Program-made: the position numbers and the translations under genes
Shown: positions 22,211-32,419 of the stretch, in pieces
Numbering within the stretch: the first letter of the stretch is position 1
How the letters are laid out: each line of letters opens with the position of its first letter
The notes under the pieces: model-generated
What the model was told of the DNA's origin: nothing
Seen by the model: only the letters and a program-made list of their open reading frames with translations
Database searches by the model: none
Source: Megascapheus bottae
Taxonomy: Eukaryota; Chordata; Mammalia; Rodentia; Geomyidae
Assembly: GCA_024803745.1 (NCBI GenBank)
Contig: JANJXV010000039.1
Span: 10,180,001 to 10,244,000 of the forward strand
Length of the DNA stretch: 64,000 nt
Direction of reading: 5' to 3'

Positions 22211-22562
22211 GATGTTTTTTAAATGTATAGAAGTCATCTCAAGTCAAAGATAAGTGGTAGGACATATCCATCTAATCCATGAGGATAACTTTAAAAAAAT
22301 GCATGAGAGTGTGTATAAATCAACCAAAATTCAAACAAACTAATAGAAAAAAAATCTAAACAAGAGAGACGAACAAACACAAAAGGCAAAGAGGATAGGA
22401 TCTATCACAGAGAAGGTCCAGAAAGCATTATGAGGAGCTGTAACCAAATACAGCTGCAGAAACATGACTTACAAACCCTAGAGAGATAAACAATTAACAT
22501 TATTTTAAAAATAGTTAAACAAAGGATAACATAGATACTACTTTTTATTTGTTTGCTTGACT
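22211..22562. other. A-rich unassigned DNA
   Basis: Very A-rich on the plus strand and possibly an L1 untranslated or coding relic; not assignable by eye. Confidence 0.35.
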
Positions 22563-22840
22563 TTTTGATAGTTCCAGGGCTTGAATTCAGGATTCATCCT
22601 TTCTCTGCTATTTTGCTCATGGCTATGCTTTACCATTTGAACTATACTTCTGGCCTGGCTTTTTGCTTTTGAATCATCCATTTCTCCCCATGTAGCACGT
22701 AGCAAAATATACAGCTCTAAAGCAGACCAGTGTACATCATGAGACAGACTTTCCGGACTTTTCTATCTGGGATGGCTTTGAACCTTAATCTTCAAGATCT
22801 CCTGAGTAGCTAGGGCTTCAGTCATGGACACTGTATCAGG
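22563..22840 (-). mobile_element. 7SL/Geo-type SINE with ~60-bp extra segment
   Basis: Both monomers are present, but about 60 bp (22680-22740, including CATGTAGCACGTAGCAAAAT) separates them where the linker should be. Confidence 0.75.
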
Positions 22841-23048
22841 CCATTATTTATGGCATATTTTAAGTATCAATAAAAGTCACTAAACTTGCAATCAAGCCCA
22901 AACCAAATAAACCCAAGGCCCAAGTTCAAACTCAAGTACAGCTAATAAAAACAACAATGATATTGTATTATTATCATTATTGTTATTATGGATAGTTCCT
23001 CATGTGTTTCCAATTAAACCAGAATCATCAGGTTAAAAGCAGAGTGAA

Positions 23049-23268
23049 AGCAGTGCAGCAGTGGCTCATGCCTGTAATCTCAGCTACTCACGAGGCTGAG
23101 ATCTGAGGACCATAGTTTGAAGCCAGACTGGGTAGGAATGTCTGTGAGACTCCAATCTCCAATTAATCATAGAGAAAGCACAAATGGTGCCGTAGCTCAA
23201 GTGGTAGAGCAGTAACCTTGAGCAAAAGCTGCTCAAGGACACTGTCTGGGCATCAAGAGGTAGAAAAA
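23049..23268 (+). mobile_element. 7SL/Geo-type SINE, 3' truncated
   Basis: CAGTGGCTCATGCCTGTAAT, CTCACGAGGCTGAGATCTGA and AGCTCAAGTGGTAGAGCAGT. It ends after CTGTCTGGGCATC without the usual tail. Confidence 0.88.
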
Positions 23269-23879
23269 AACAAAGGAAAACAAATTTAGTTGCTCCCTAC
23301 AAGGATAATTTCTCTGCCCGCCCCCTCCCACCCCTTATTCTCTGATGCATGAGTTAAGTCACTGTTTTAGCTCATTTAATCAGCTCCTTCCTGTGTCTTT
23401 TTCCTGAGTGAACTGTAGGCATCTGATTGTCAGGGGCTGTGTTGGACTCACTTACAGTGCCCCAGACGTATTACACACCTCATGCTTGAGGCCTGGTAGG
23501 CACTCTATAAATAGAAATGTTCTCAGTCTGCGTGTGATGTCCACTCATGGCTCACAGAAGTGCTCAAGAAATCAGATTTCCAGAAGATGACTGGGTCACA
23601 AGATTGAACTTTTTAAACACCCCATCTCAGGATAGGAAACACTTTCTATTAGCATATACATTTAATAAATGACAAATAGCATCAAACCCAACATATTACA
23701 TGTGCAATGTAGCATGTACGAAGCTGAAAATGATTTTCCTGAGTGTTGGGCTCTAATCAAGTTCTCTAATGTTGCGTTCACATGGGTCCTTTAGCTTAAT
23801 AGATTCTCTCGATGTGTCTTAGGCACTTAAGAAATGCAATAGACTCAATCATATCTACACTTAGAATACATGCAACAAA
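23269..23879. other. Single-copy DNA; possible old L2/MIR-like patch
   Basis: GCCTGGTAGGCACTCTATAA at 23491 resembles the end motif of ancient mammalian L2/MIR elements, but the match is too short to assign. The rest is unassigned. Confidence 0.35.
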
Positions 23880-24030
23880 ATTTCTTCCTTGGTTGAGAGC
23901 GACTGAAGAAGAAAGATGGAAGGGGTGGTATTGATCAAGATGCTTTGTGCCCACAAGCCCACATGTCAAATTATAAACCCTTTGTGCCAATACTTAAGGA
24001 TAATATATATATATATATTATGTATATAAA
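23880..24030 (+). mobile_element. L1 3' end, type A
   Basis: GGAAGGGGTGGTATTGATCA, CCACATGTCAAATTATAAA, ACCCTTTGTGCCAATACTTA and GGATAA, then a TA-repeat tail. Confidence 0.78.
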
Positions 24031-24939
24031 AAAGGAAAGAAAGGACGAGAAGTAAAAGAATCTCTTCTTTGGAAAGGAAATAAAACCTGTTCTCTCTCAT
24101 CCACGTTCCAATTTCTAAGTGGATTTCCTCTTCTTAATTCATCTCTGATAAATAGACCTGTCAGAGCTTTGGCATTTTGTTGGAGTATTTCTTTCTTTGC
24201 TAATATTGGCAAAAAATTAACACACATGGGAGGGACGTGGGAATGGTAGCTCGGACAATGTTTTTAATTCAAAGTGCATGGAGAAAGCATGTATTTAGTG
24301 GCTCCTCTGGGCAGCCTCGGGCTCTCTGAGATTAGTTTTAGATTCATAGGCTGTGGCCAGCAACAGTGGCCATGAGGTTTTGGCCTCTGTACATGGAGGA
24401 AAATCTCCTCTCCCCCTAGGCAAGTCTTCTGCACTACCCGAGTTATCCCAGAAGCATTCGATGAAGAAAATAACTTTGGACAAACACCATCCAGTGCAGT
24501 TTTTCTTCCTTGCAAAAGACAGAAGCAGCCACAGGCAGTTGTGTGGCATTCTGGAACCTCTCCGTCTTGGGGAAAGGTGGCTAGGTGTGTAACATGGTGG
24601 GAAAGAAGCCCTGAAGTCTGGAAACTGTGCAATCCATCCACAAGATGGAACGAGGCAATCTCATCTCGTGACATCAGCCTTGAGGATGCATCATCCACAC
24701 TGGATACTGTCAAGCTGGGGTGTCTTTGGGCCTCAATGGGGGGGGGATGTGTCTTTCTTACCCTCCATTCAAACACACTTTTGTGTCAATCAATGAACGA
24801 CACTTATATCTTGGATGAAAATGAGGTCGATGATATTCACAGTATTGGTGATTTCTTGAACAAAGAAGAGTACACATGTTTTTATATTACTTTCATGTTT
24901 TTATAATAGTTTATAATCCCCTCTTCTTCCCTTTCCCTT
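24031..24939. other. Single-copy DNA, no gene recognised
   Basis: Overlapping frames at 24264-24776 (minus, 170 codons) and 24541-24906 (plus, 121 codons) have no recognisable domain, and neither shows convincing paired splice sites. Confidence 0.4.
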
Positions 24940-25300
24940 TTAAAAACTAATTATTATAAAGGTGATATACAGAGGGGTTGCTATTGCATAAGTCAGGTAA
25001 TGGAGACATTTCTTTTTGGACAATGTCACCTTTCCTTACTCTCTCCCAGTTTTTCCTCCCATTCCCCACTTACAAGGTATATAGTTCATTTTCCACATGG
25101 TATCTAGTGAGTACCACTGCTGCATTTGTTCAAATGCAGCATTTGTTTTCTGCACCTTTACCCTCCTTCCAAAACACAGAAAAAGGAGGAGCAAACAAGA
25201 CAAAAAGAAAAGGAAACAAAAGCAACAAACAACAAAAATAAACACATCTTATTTCCATTTCCCGGAGTTCATTAGCATAAAGATTAAGTGATAGGATCAG
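24940..25300 (-). mobile_element. L1 3' end, type B, minus strand
   Basis: TATTATAAAGGTGATATACA, GAGGGGTTGC and CATTTCTTTTTGGACAATGT are the reverse complement of the type B terminus seen at 14403. The following 250 bp align in order with 49000-49310. Confidence 0.8.
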
Positions 25301-25453
25301 ATGCATGTAGGCATTATGCCTTGATGTCTCTCCCTTCCCTCTCCGTGCTCTATTTCCCTCTCTTTCCTTCCTCCTCCTTGTACCAGTACAAGCATGCTCT
25401 TCTTTCTTATGAGGAAGGTGCTGTGTGCATTTGAGCCACATCTCCAGACTGGC

Positions 25454-25455
<2 letters not shown>

Positions 25456-25520
<65 letters not shown>
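25456..25520. repeat. (CT)n microsatellite
   Basis: About 32 perfect CT units. Confidence 0.97.
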
Positions 25521-25521
<1 letters not shown>

Positions 25522-26120
25522 AAGTGCCTAACTTTTCATCTTCTATATCACCACACTGAAGATCAAGCTTCCAATGATACAGGATTGGGGGTGTGCATAC
25601 CAATCGAAACCCCAGTGAAATTCTTTAGTCCTGTGAATGTGGGTAGCTCTGGAGACAGATAGTCCCTGCCCCCACCCCTCATCTCCTCAGGGGTGCCATG
25701 ATCCCCAGAACCATCTCTTGGTTCACTCTCTGAAACTGGATCATCTCCTCTGCAGAATCTTCTAATCAACTAGGATCATATAATGTATCTTCTCTCACCT
25801 ACCCTCTTACATTACCATTTCTTCAAAGTTTTTATTGGGTTTTAAAAATTTTGTCTGAATGGACACACACAAATTGTCACTATTTAGGGCATTCCTGCTA
25901 ATGCTCTGAATTATACTTCCATGATGGAATGGGTGAATCAAGCTAATTAACACCTGCTTCCTCGTAGAGATACCTTTTGTGCCTGTGATGAGAAACACTT
26001 AAAATCCACTCTCTCAGCACTTTTCAAGTACACCACAAATGGCTGTGAAAGGTCATCATAGCAATATGTAGTGAATTGCTCAGGTTTGTGCTTCCTATCA
26101 GTTTTAGAGTTATACTTTCT
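25521..26120. other. Single-copy DNA, nothing recognised
   Basis: AT-rich toward 25800-26100. No exon or repeat recognised. Confidence 0.4.
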
Positions 26121-26337
26121 TTTTATTTTAGCACTGCTAGAGGAATTGGAATTCGGGGTCCTGTACTTACTCAGTTGGTACTCTGCCACTTGAGCCAGAA
26201 CGCCAACTCTGCTTCTTTGGTGACTATTTTCAACATAGACTTACAGACTGTTTTGCCCAAGCTGGTTTTGAGCCACCATCCTTTGAATTTCAGGATCCGT
26301 CAGTAGACGGAACTATAGGCATGAACCCGTGTTCAGG
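26121..26337 (-). mobile_element. Old diverged SINE of the same family
   Basis: Reads as a degraded dimer (TGGTACTCTGCCACTTGAGC, CTGTTTTGCCCAAGCTGG, TAGACGGAACTATAGGCATG). Divergence is clearly higher than in neighbouring copies. Confidence 0.68.
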
Positions 26338-26349
26338 TTTAATTTACAT

Positions 26350-26403
<54 letters not shown>
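26350..26403. repeat. (GT)n microsatellite at SINE end
   Basis: About 26 GT units between two tandem minus-strand SINEs, at the tail of the second. Confidence 0.97.
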
Positions 26404-26404
<1 letters not shown>

Positions 26405-26592
26405 AAGTCCTAGAGTTTGAACTCAAGGTCTGGAAGCTGTCCCTAAGGGGATTTAGCTCAAGACCAGCACTCTACCAAATGAGCCACAGCTGACCTTTTG
26501 CTGGTTAATTGGAGATAAGAGTGTCATGAATTTTTCCTGCCAGATCTGGGCTACATCCTTGAATCTAGATCATCAGATCTCAGCCTCTGGCC
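26404..26592 (-). mobile_element. 7SL/Geo SINE, 5' truncated
   Basis: TTTGAACTCAAGGTCTGGAA, GCACTCTACCAAATGAGCC and AGATCTCAGCCTCTGG; the 7SL start is missing. Confidence 0.83.
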
Positions 26593-27357
26593 TCTGTGAT
26601 TTTTGAAAATGGGAAATCTGATTGTGATAGAATATTGATCATTTTTCTGCTACTCCTTGGCCTTGGACTGCTTAGCCATTTTACATCAAGTGTCTTAGGA
26701 AAAGAATGACATAGCCAAATGCAGCGCCAAACAATACAACAAAAAAACCAACCCAACAACAGCAGCAGCAGCAAAAACCTAAAACAAGAAAGCAGTTCTA
26801 CCTCTTGAGAAGCCAAAGAGAAGAAAAAGAGCAGGAAGATGGAAGGGAATCATAACCATAGTTGATCAGTAAGGATGATTCTAAGAACCGATTCTTACAT
26901 CTCTAGTTGGAAAGGATTCTCAAGATGGAAGAAGTCTCCAGAGACAAAGAAAATGTGACAAGAAGTAGAAAGATGTTTGGGACTTGAAACAAAGGTGTTC
27001 GATTGGGGTGGGGGATCCAGTTACAGAGGGCAGAGTAGTTAATCTTCTCCTGAGGCCCTAGAGCTTCCTATTGGGCCAATATGCTAAGGGGGAAGAAAAA
27101 GCACAGGTTGGTAAAACGCTACACACATTCCAGCCACAGACAGGTGGCTATGCCGCCATATTGGATGTTTTCCCAGTGGGTACCACAAAGGCTTCCTTGA
27201 ACTGTGGTCAATGCTCAACATTCACTTCTAGGTGAGCTTTCAGGCTTCACTTACCTGTGGGCAAGAGACTCTCTTTGGATGATATAACAAACTTTTCAAC
27301 TTCAAGGTGAGCAAGGCTCTGCAGCTGAATCAAGACAGTGAGGAGGGGAAGGCACAG
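26593..27357. other. Single-copy DNA with a YY1-like motif
   Basis: A CAG/CAA run lies at 26750-26775. GCCGCCATATTGGATG at about 27152 fits the YY1 consensus GCCGCCATNTTG. No gene recognised. Confidence 0.4.
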
Positions 27358-27368
27358 TATATCTATGC

Positions 27369-27403
<35 letters not shown>

Positions 27404-27524
27404 AATCTATCATCTATCTATCTATCATCTCTATAATCTATATATCTAAATCATCTATATCTCAATTTATATCAACTATCTCACTACCACTATCAGCTAC
27501 CCATCTATCATCTCTACCATATCA

Positions 27525-27558
<34 letters not shown>

Positions 27559-28075
27559 ATTTATTTATCCCTCTCTCTAACATCTATATCTTAATCTCTT
27601 TACCATATCTATCTCTACTTCTCTATTATAGCTCTATCTTTATCATTCTGTCTCTACTATCTTTCTATCTCTATTAGCTATCTTTCTATCTTCATCATCT
27701 CTATCACTTATCTGTCTTTCGATCTCTATCAGCTATCTATCTCTCTATTATCTATATCTATCTCTATCCATCTGTATCTCAATTATCTCTCTATAGATGT
27801 CATTTATCAAACTATGTGTGCCTCAATCTCTCCTCTGTTTATCAATCTATGTCTCTATCATCTGTTTATCTGTATCTCTCTATTTCTATTGGTTATCTAT
27901 TCACATTTATCATCTATTTATATTTATCTTGATCTAGTTATCTATCTAATGTCTGTGGATCCATCCAATATACCATCACATTATTTATCACACCATTTCT
28001 TTCTCTACCATCTGTCAATCACTCTCAATCTATCAATCAATCTTATCAATCTATCTGTCATTTATTTATCTTTGT
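27358..28075. repeat. Long degenerate (ATCT)n array
   Basis: About 700 bp dominated by ATCT/TATC units. Two near-perfect blocks (27364-27405 and about 27522-27557) sit in a decayed matrix with CTCTAT and ATCA variants. The frames at 27307-27594 and 27814-28098 are repeat translations. Confidence 0.93.
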
Positions 28076-28964
28076 TAACTTCTGTATTGTCAGGGTAAAG
28101 ATACTTTGGGTTTCCATTCCTGTTGTCTTTGGTTAGATCACAAAGTTCTACAACAGTCAGTTCTTAGCAGGTTTTCCTTCTTTCAGACTAGTTCTGGGAA
28201 AGATCCAGGAAACCAGTAAAAGTAAAAACAATTGGTAAACTGGCCTGCATTGGGGGGGGGGTCAGATGCCACCAGCCTGAGGGATGCTCCTCTCTGTGGC
28301 TCCTTCTTTCCAGACTCCCTTGGCGGCAAGTCCCTTGTCCAGGGAGAAAGTGAATTCAGCTCTCAAACTCAGGACTCCTGTGTCACAGTCTTCTCTTTAC
28401 TGGCTACCTCTTGTTAATGTTCTTGGTATTTTCTTCCTTCTCTCTGTTAAGCGCTGACCTCATGGGGTTTAATTGGCTCACATGGTTTATGCCTACTCTT
28501 TTTTTTTTTTGCCAGAAGTAAAAATAATAGAGGAATTTCAACAAGGTAAAATAATGCATGGTTTAAACCTCCCTGAATGCAAGTTGTCACTGTATTATCC
28601 CAGCCATTCTCGGGGAGGGGGGGTGCCAAGTACCCCCAGCAATAGAATCACTCAGTGACCAAGCTAGGATTCAGTTTAGAAGCAGCCCAGTGGCTTCTCT
28701 CCCCTTCAGTGGGGCTGAGCTTTCAAAGGTAAATGCCACATGCAGGTGGGAGTCACCTTATGATGTCACCTTATGATGCCCACAGTCAAGAACCACCCAC
28801 AAGGATGAAACCACACACCGATGGTTGAGTCATTGACGTACTGGTGGCTCTTATGCTGGCTGGCTTGAGGGTCCAGAATTCTACGGCTGGTTCCTTGGGT
28901 CAACATCACTGCGATTCCAGCATGTCAAGATGTACTTGATTAGTCTGTTTTTGTTCATTTGATT
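28076..28964. other. Single-copy DNA, nothing recognised
   Basis: Has a 13-bp tandem duplication GTCACCTTATGAT at about 28752-28777, and G-runs at 28251 and 28615. No gene recognised. Confidence 0.4.
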
Positions 28965-29148
28965 TTGTGCTGGTGTTGGGGTTTCTCAAGGCTAGCACTC
29001 TCCTGCTTGAGTCCCTTTCAGCCTTTTCAGGGATAGGGGTAGTTTATTGGAGCTAAGAGTCTCACAGGCATTCCCAGCTTTGAATTGTGATCCTGAGGTC
29101 TTATCTGTTTGAGTAGGTAGGATTACAGGAATGAGCCACGGTGCTTAG
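28965..29148 (-). mobile_element. 7SL/Geo SINE with internal deletion
   Basis: The Geo monomer is shortened (GGTGTTGGGGTTTCTCAAGG). The 7SL half retains CAGGAATGAGCCACGGTGC. Confidence 0.78.
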
Positions 29149-29300
29149 AAAGATGACCACCGTTTCAAGGAATTTCTAAGTCACTGATATGTACACCATG
29201 GAAAAATTCTTGCATTTGATTTGCTTTCTACAAACAATTAGGTGATGCAAAAAGAAATCAAAGTGAAGCTCTGTTGATTTTTTATTAAAGTCTTTGATTT

Positions 29301-29526
29301 AACTGAGCACTGGTGGCTCACACCTATAATCTTAGCTACTCGGCAAGTGGAGATCTGAGGATTGTAGTTCAAAGCCAGGTTGGGCAGGAAAGTCCATGAG
29401 ACTCTTATCTCCAATGGACAACCTGAAAACTAGAAGTTGAACTATGGCTCAAGTGGTAAGGCACTAACCTCGAGTAACAAAAGCTCAGGGGCAGCACCCA
29501 AGCCCAGAATTCATGTCCCAGAACTG
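29301..29526 (+). mobile_element. 7SL/Geo-type dimeric SINE, full length
   Basis: GAGCACTGGTGGCTCACACC to CAGAATTCATGTCCCAGAAC, followed directly by a long CA array in place of the A tail. Confidence 0.9.

Positions 29527-29595
<69 letters not shown>
29527..29595. repeat. (CA)n microsatellite at SINE tail
   Basis: About 34 perfect CA units. Confidence 0.97.
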
Positions 29596-29596
<1 letters not shown>

Positions 29597-29779
29597 TTGG
29601 TCTGAATATCTTGCCAAAAAGAGCACAGGATTTTCCAAGGCCCATGTGGCAGGGCTATGGACCCATGCTTCTGCTGCATCTCTATCACAGGTTAGATTTC
29701 CAAGAGTCCTATTCGAAGTTATGTGCAGAGATGTTTCACATCATCCAAACAAAATGAAGTCAGCTTTGACCGTACAAAA

Positions 29780-29990
29780 ATGTCAATGGATCCCTCAGAG
29801 TAAATCAGCCTTGTCATGGTGATACAGAAGCGCGAGCTCTTTGTGACATAATATAATATGAAATGATATTGAACAACATGCGTTTGGCACTAAATTGTTA
29901 GCGGGTTTAAGCTCTGACAGCGGCAAGTTTATTGCTTTAATCCCAAGGTCTTTTAACCCTCTTTGACATAAATTGAGGTTGGCTTTTGTG
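29780..29990. other. Conserved-looking non-coding block
   Basis: AT-rich, repeat-free and with several CpGs kept (AGAAGCGCGAGCTC, ACATGCGTTTGGC, TTAGCGGGTTT, CAGCGGCAAG), which is unusual for neutral AT-rich mammalian DNA. No long frame. Candidate enhancer; conservation not shown. Confidence 0.4.
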
Positions 29991-30342
29991 AAGAAAGAAA
30001 AAAAAACCCTCTACATTACGTTCTCTTCCTTTACCTAAAACTGCTTTTAACAATTTATGCTAGTATATCAGACGCTCATTTTGACTGACAAAAATAGAAG
30101 AGAAAAGGAGATCTATTAGAATAGACGAGGGGAAAAAATAGAGGCCAACTGAGGCTAAGCAGTGTGTGTGTGTCTCTCTTTTTTTGTGTAGGTGTCAGAG
30201 CTTTCTTCAGGCAAATGTACAGTTTTAGTTATAGTAATTTGTGGCTTTCACAAATAAAACAAGGCTGGGAAGAAGTCCAGAGGCAAGGTGCAGGACAGCC
30301 ACCCACCTGAACAAAGGCTTGTGATGGGAAACAGGTGCTTTG
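29991..30342. other. Single-copy AT-rich DNA
   Basis: Nothing recognised apart from a short GT/CT run at 30162-30180. Confidence 0.4.
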
Positions 30343-30480
30343 CTCTGATTGGATGAGTGGTCGCATTTCTGTGGACACACTCTGATTAGATGATTGGTTG
30401 TATTTCTGTAGACCTTCTCTGATTGGATGATTGGTTGCATTTCTATAGACAAGCTCTGATTGGATGATTTCTACAGATGG
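30343..30480. repeat. 37-bp minisatellite with CCAAT boxes
   Basis: Three complete 37-bp units begin at 30343, 30380 and 30417, with a partial fourth at 30454. Each starts CTCTGATTGGATGA or a one-base variant. ATTGG (CCAAT on the minus strand) occurs five times: 30348, 30393, 30422, 30430 and 30459. The minus frame of 75 codons is a translation of the array. Confidence 0.93.
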
Positions 30481-30852
30481 CTTCATGCCTTCCTCTTCCA
30501 ACCTCTCCTAGCCTTCGACTTTCAGAGAGCAAAGATGATTTGGCTTTTATAGACATATTTCTGGAACTCTGAAATGGGAGGTATGGAAGATAAACAAAGG
30601 TTCACTTTTTTTTTTCTGCAGAAGGGGCTCCTAATCCAAGAGAACAGGTGGGGCTGTGTATCTCCTAAAACTTGAGAGCTGCTGAGAACCTATTTGTCTC
30701 CCTCAGTCTCTTTTCCAGCAGACACCTGGAAATGTAAAGGAAGCCTAGTATACTCTGAAGATAGAGAATGCATTGGAAGTCCTTTGCTGCACTTCAGCTG
30801 AGAAGCAAGAATCTTCCATCCTATTGCAGCCCATCTCAAAAAAAAATATATT
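30481..30852. other. Single-copy DNA, nothing recognised
   Basis: No repeat or exon recognised. Confidence 0.4.
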
Positions 30853-31058
30853 TTCCCAAGTGCCTATGCCTGTAATCCCAGCTACTCAGGAGGCTGAGAT
30901 CTGAGGATCACAGTTCAAAGCCAGCACAGGCAGGAAAGTGTGGGACACTCTGTAATTACCCACCAAAAAAGCCCAAAGTGGAAGTATGGCTCAAGTGGCA
31001 AAGCACCAGCTTTGCGGAAAGATTGTGAGGCCCTGAGTTCAAGCCCCAATACAAATTT
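30853..31058 (+). mobile_element. 7SL/Geo-type SINE
   Basis: GTGCCTATGCCTGTAATCCC to GCCCTGAGTTCAAGCCCCAA. A deletion removes part of the Geo centre. Confidence 0.88.
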
Positions 31059-31112
31059 TTTTTAATACTGATATTATTTCATCTGGTTACATATATAAAG
31101 GTGGGACTTCTT

Positions 31113-31318
31113 GGTCTGGGAGTTTGGCCTACTAGTAGAGTGCTCATCTAGTATACATGAGCCCTTAGTTTGATTCCTTGGTACCACATGCACAGAAAAG
31201 GCCGGAAGTGGTACTGTGGCTCAATTGGTAGAGTGCTAGCCTTGAGGTAAAGTGGCCAAGGACAGGGCCCAGGCCCTGAGTTCAAGACTCAGGACTGGCA
31301 AATAAATAAATAAATAAA
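31113..31318 (+). mobile_element. IDL-Geo SINE with (AAAT)n tail
   Basis: GGGAGTTTGGCCTACTAGTA, B box GTTTGATTCCTTGGT, Geo monomer, then an AAAT tail at 31301-31318. The only plus-strand IDL-Geo copy in the window. Confidence 0.88.
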
Positions 31319-31324
31319 GTGGGA

Positions 31325-31885
31325 TTTCTGCCTCATAAAGTGGTCCTGTTTTTAAATTTTCAAGTACCTCCATACTGTTTTCCATAATGGCTACATCAGT
31401 TTTACATTGCCAGCACATGTCCGGGGATTGTCTCCCTGCCTTTGACAACTCTTATTATACACTGTGTTCCTAGTAAAAGCTATTCTACTAGGTGGGAGAT
31501 GATATTTTGCTATGGTTTTGATTTGCAGTTCCCTGATGATTAGTGACACCGAGCATCTGGGCATGTCCCGCTTGGCCATTTAGATGTCTTTCTAAAGAGA
31601 AACAGGAGAAATGTCTCTTGTTATAACCATTTTATCCATTGGGCTATTTGTGCTTTTTGTTGTTGTTTTGCTTTTGAATTGCTTGAGTACCTTACATAGT
31701 TTAGAGAGTAACTCAGCACCAGACATCAGATTTCCAAACATTTTCTCCCTTTACCTAGAAGGCTTTTTTTTTTCTTTTCCCAATCTGTAACTACATTTGC
31801 AGTGCAGAAGCCTTTGAATCTGATACAATCTACTTATCCACTTTCGCTTTTGTTGTCTATGCTTTTCATGTCATGCCCCACAAAA
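31325..31885 (-). mobile_element. L1 3'-region fragment (ORF2 end), minus strand
   Basis: TCCATACTGTTTTCCATAAT, GGTTTTGATTTGCAGTTCCC, CTGATGATTAGTGACACCGA and AGTGCAGAAGCC are the reverse complement of the well-known L1 ORF2 C-terminal region. It corresponds to sequence upstream of the L1 part preserved at 50040-50285. Confidence 0.85.
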
Positions 31886-32029
31886 AGATATCAGTGCCAA
31901 GATGAATGTCAAAGAGCATTTTCCCTTGAGACTGGGATTTGGGATTCCCCATACTCTTGTGTTTATCTGTATTTTCTTTCTCAAATGTAATGCTATGCAA
32001 TACTTGAATAAAAATGAACAGAAGTGTAT

Positions 32030-32102
32030 GTCTCTTTGGGGCAATTAGTATACATGTTTGGCTGTTAACTTCAAGGTTGAAGGTTCAAGCCCACCCAGGA
32101 TG
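32030..32102 (+). pseudogene. tRNA-Asn(GTT) pseudogene
   Basis: GTCTCTTTGGGGCAATTAGT aligns from the first base with mammalian tRNA-Asn. The anticodon loop GGCTGTTAAC keeps GTT, and the T-arm side reads GGTTCAAGCCCACCCAGG. D-arm and anticodon-stem bases have drifted and one base is missing from the 3' acceptor strand, so a functional cloverleaf is unlikely. It abuts a SINE at 32104 with no spacer. Confidence 0.72.
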
Positions 32103-32103
32103 T

Positions 32104-32190
32104 ACTTGGCTGAGTGCTAACACCTCATTCCTGTTATCCTAAGGTACTCACGAGGCTGAAATCTGAGAATTGAGGTTTACAAATTATCTT
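32104..32190 (+). mobile_element. SINE, left part, interrupted
   Basis: First part of a plus-strand 7SL/Geo SINE (CTGAGTGCTAACACCTCATT, TACTCACGAGGCTGAAATCT). It breaks inside the 7SL-like monomer and continues at about 32420. Confidence 0.75.
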
Positions 32191-32419
32191 GGTATTTTAA
32201 TCTGAGGCTTGAATTTAGGGCCTGGAAAGTGTCCCTGAGTCTCTGTGCTCAGGGCTAGTGCTCTACCACTTGAACCACGGGTAACTTCTGCCTTTATCTG
32301 GGCAGTTTATTGAGGGTAAAAGTCTCCCTTTCTTTTCTGCCTGGATTGGCTTCAAACAGATATCCTCAGATCTCAGCTTCCTGAGGGGCTAGGAATACAG
32401 ATCTGAGCCTCCAGCCTAA
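32191..32419 (-). mobile_element. SINE nested in another SINE
   Basis: A complete minus-strand 7SL/Geo dimer (GAGGCTTGAATTTAGGGCCT to CAGATCTGAGCCTCCAGC) splits the plus-strand copy around it. Confidence 0.82.

Noticed and set aside
24264..24776. 170-codon minus-strand frame in non-repetitive DNA
   Set aside because: No recognisable domain, no paired splice sites, and an overlapping open frame on the other strand; chance openness is more likely.
27307..28098. Frames rich in Ile, Tyr, Leu and Ser
   Set aside because: Translations of the ATCT array.
30343..30480. Possible CRISPR-like array of regular repeats
   Set aside because: Units are contiguous 37-bp tandem copies without unique spacers, and the genome is mammalian.
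31113..31200. Possible functional tRNA gene (GGTAGAGTG, GTTTGATTCC boxes)
   Set aside because: It is the tRNA-like left monomer of an IDL-Geo SINE. The same applies at 16381, 21783, 35650, 36559, 52428 and 63380.
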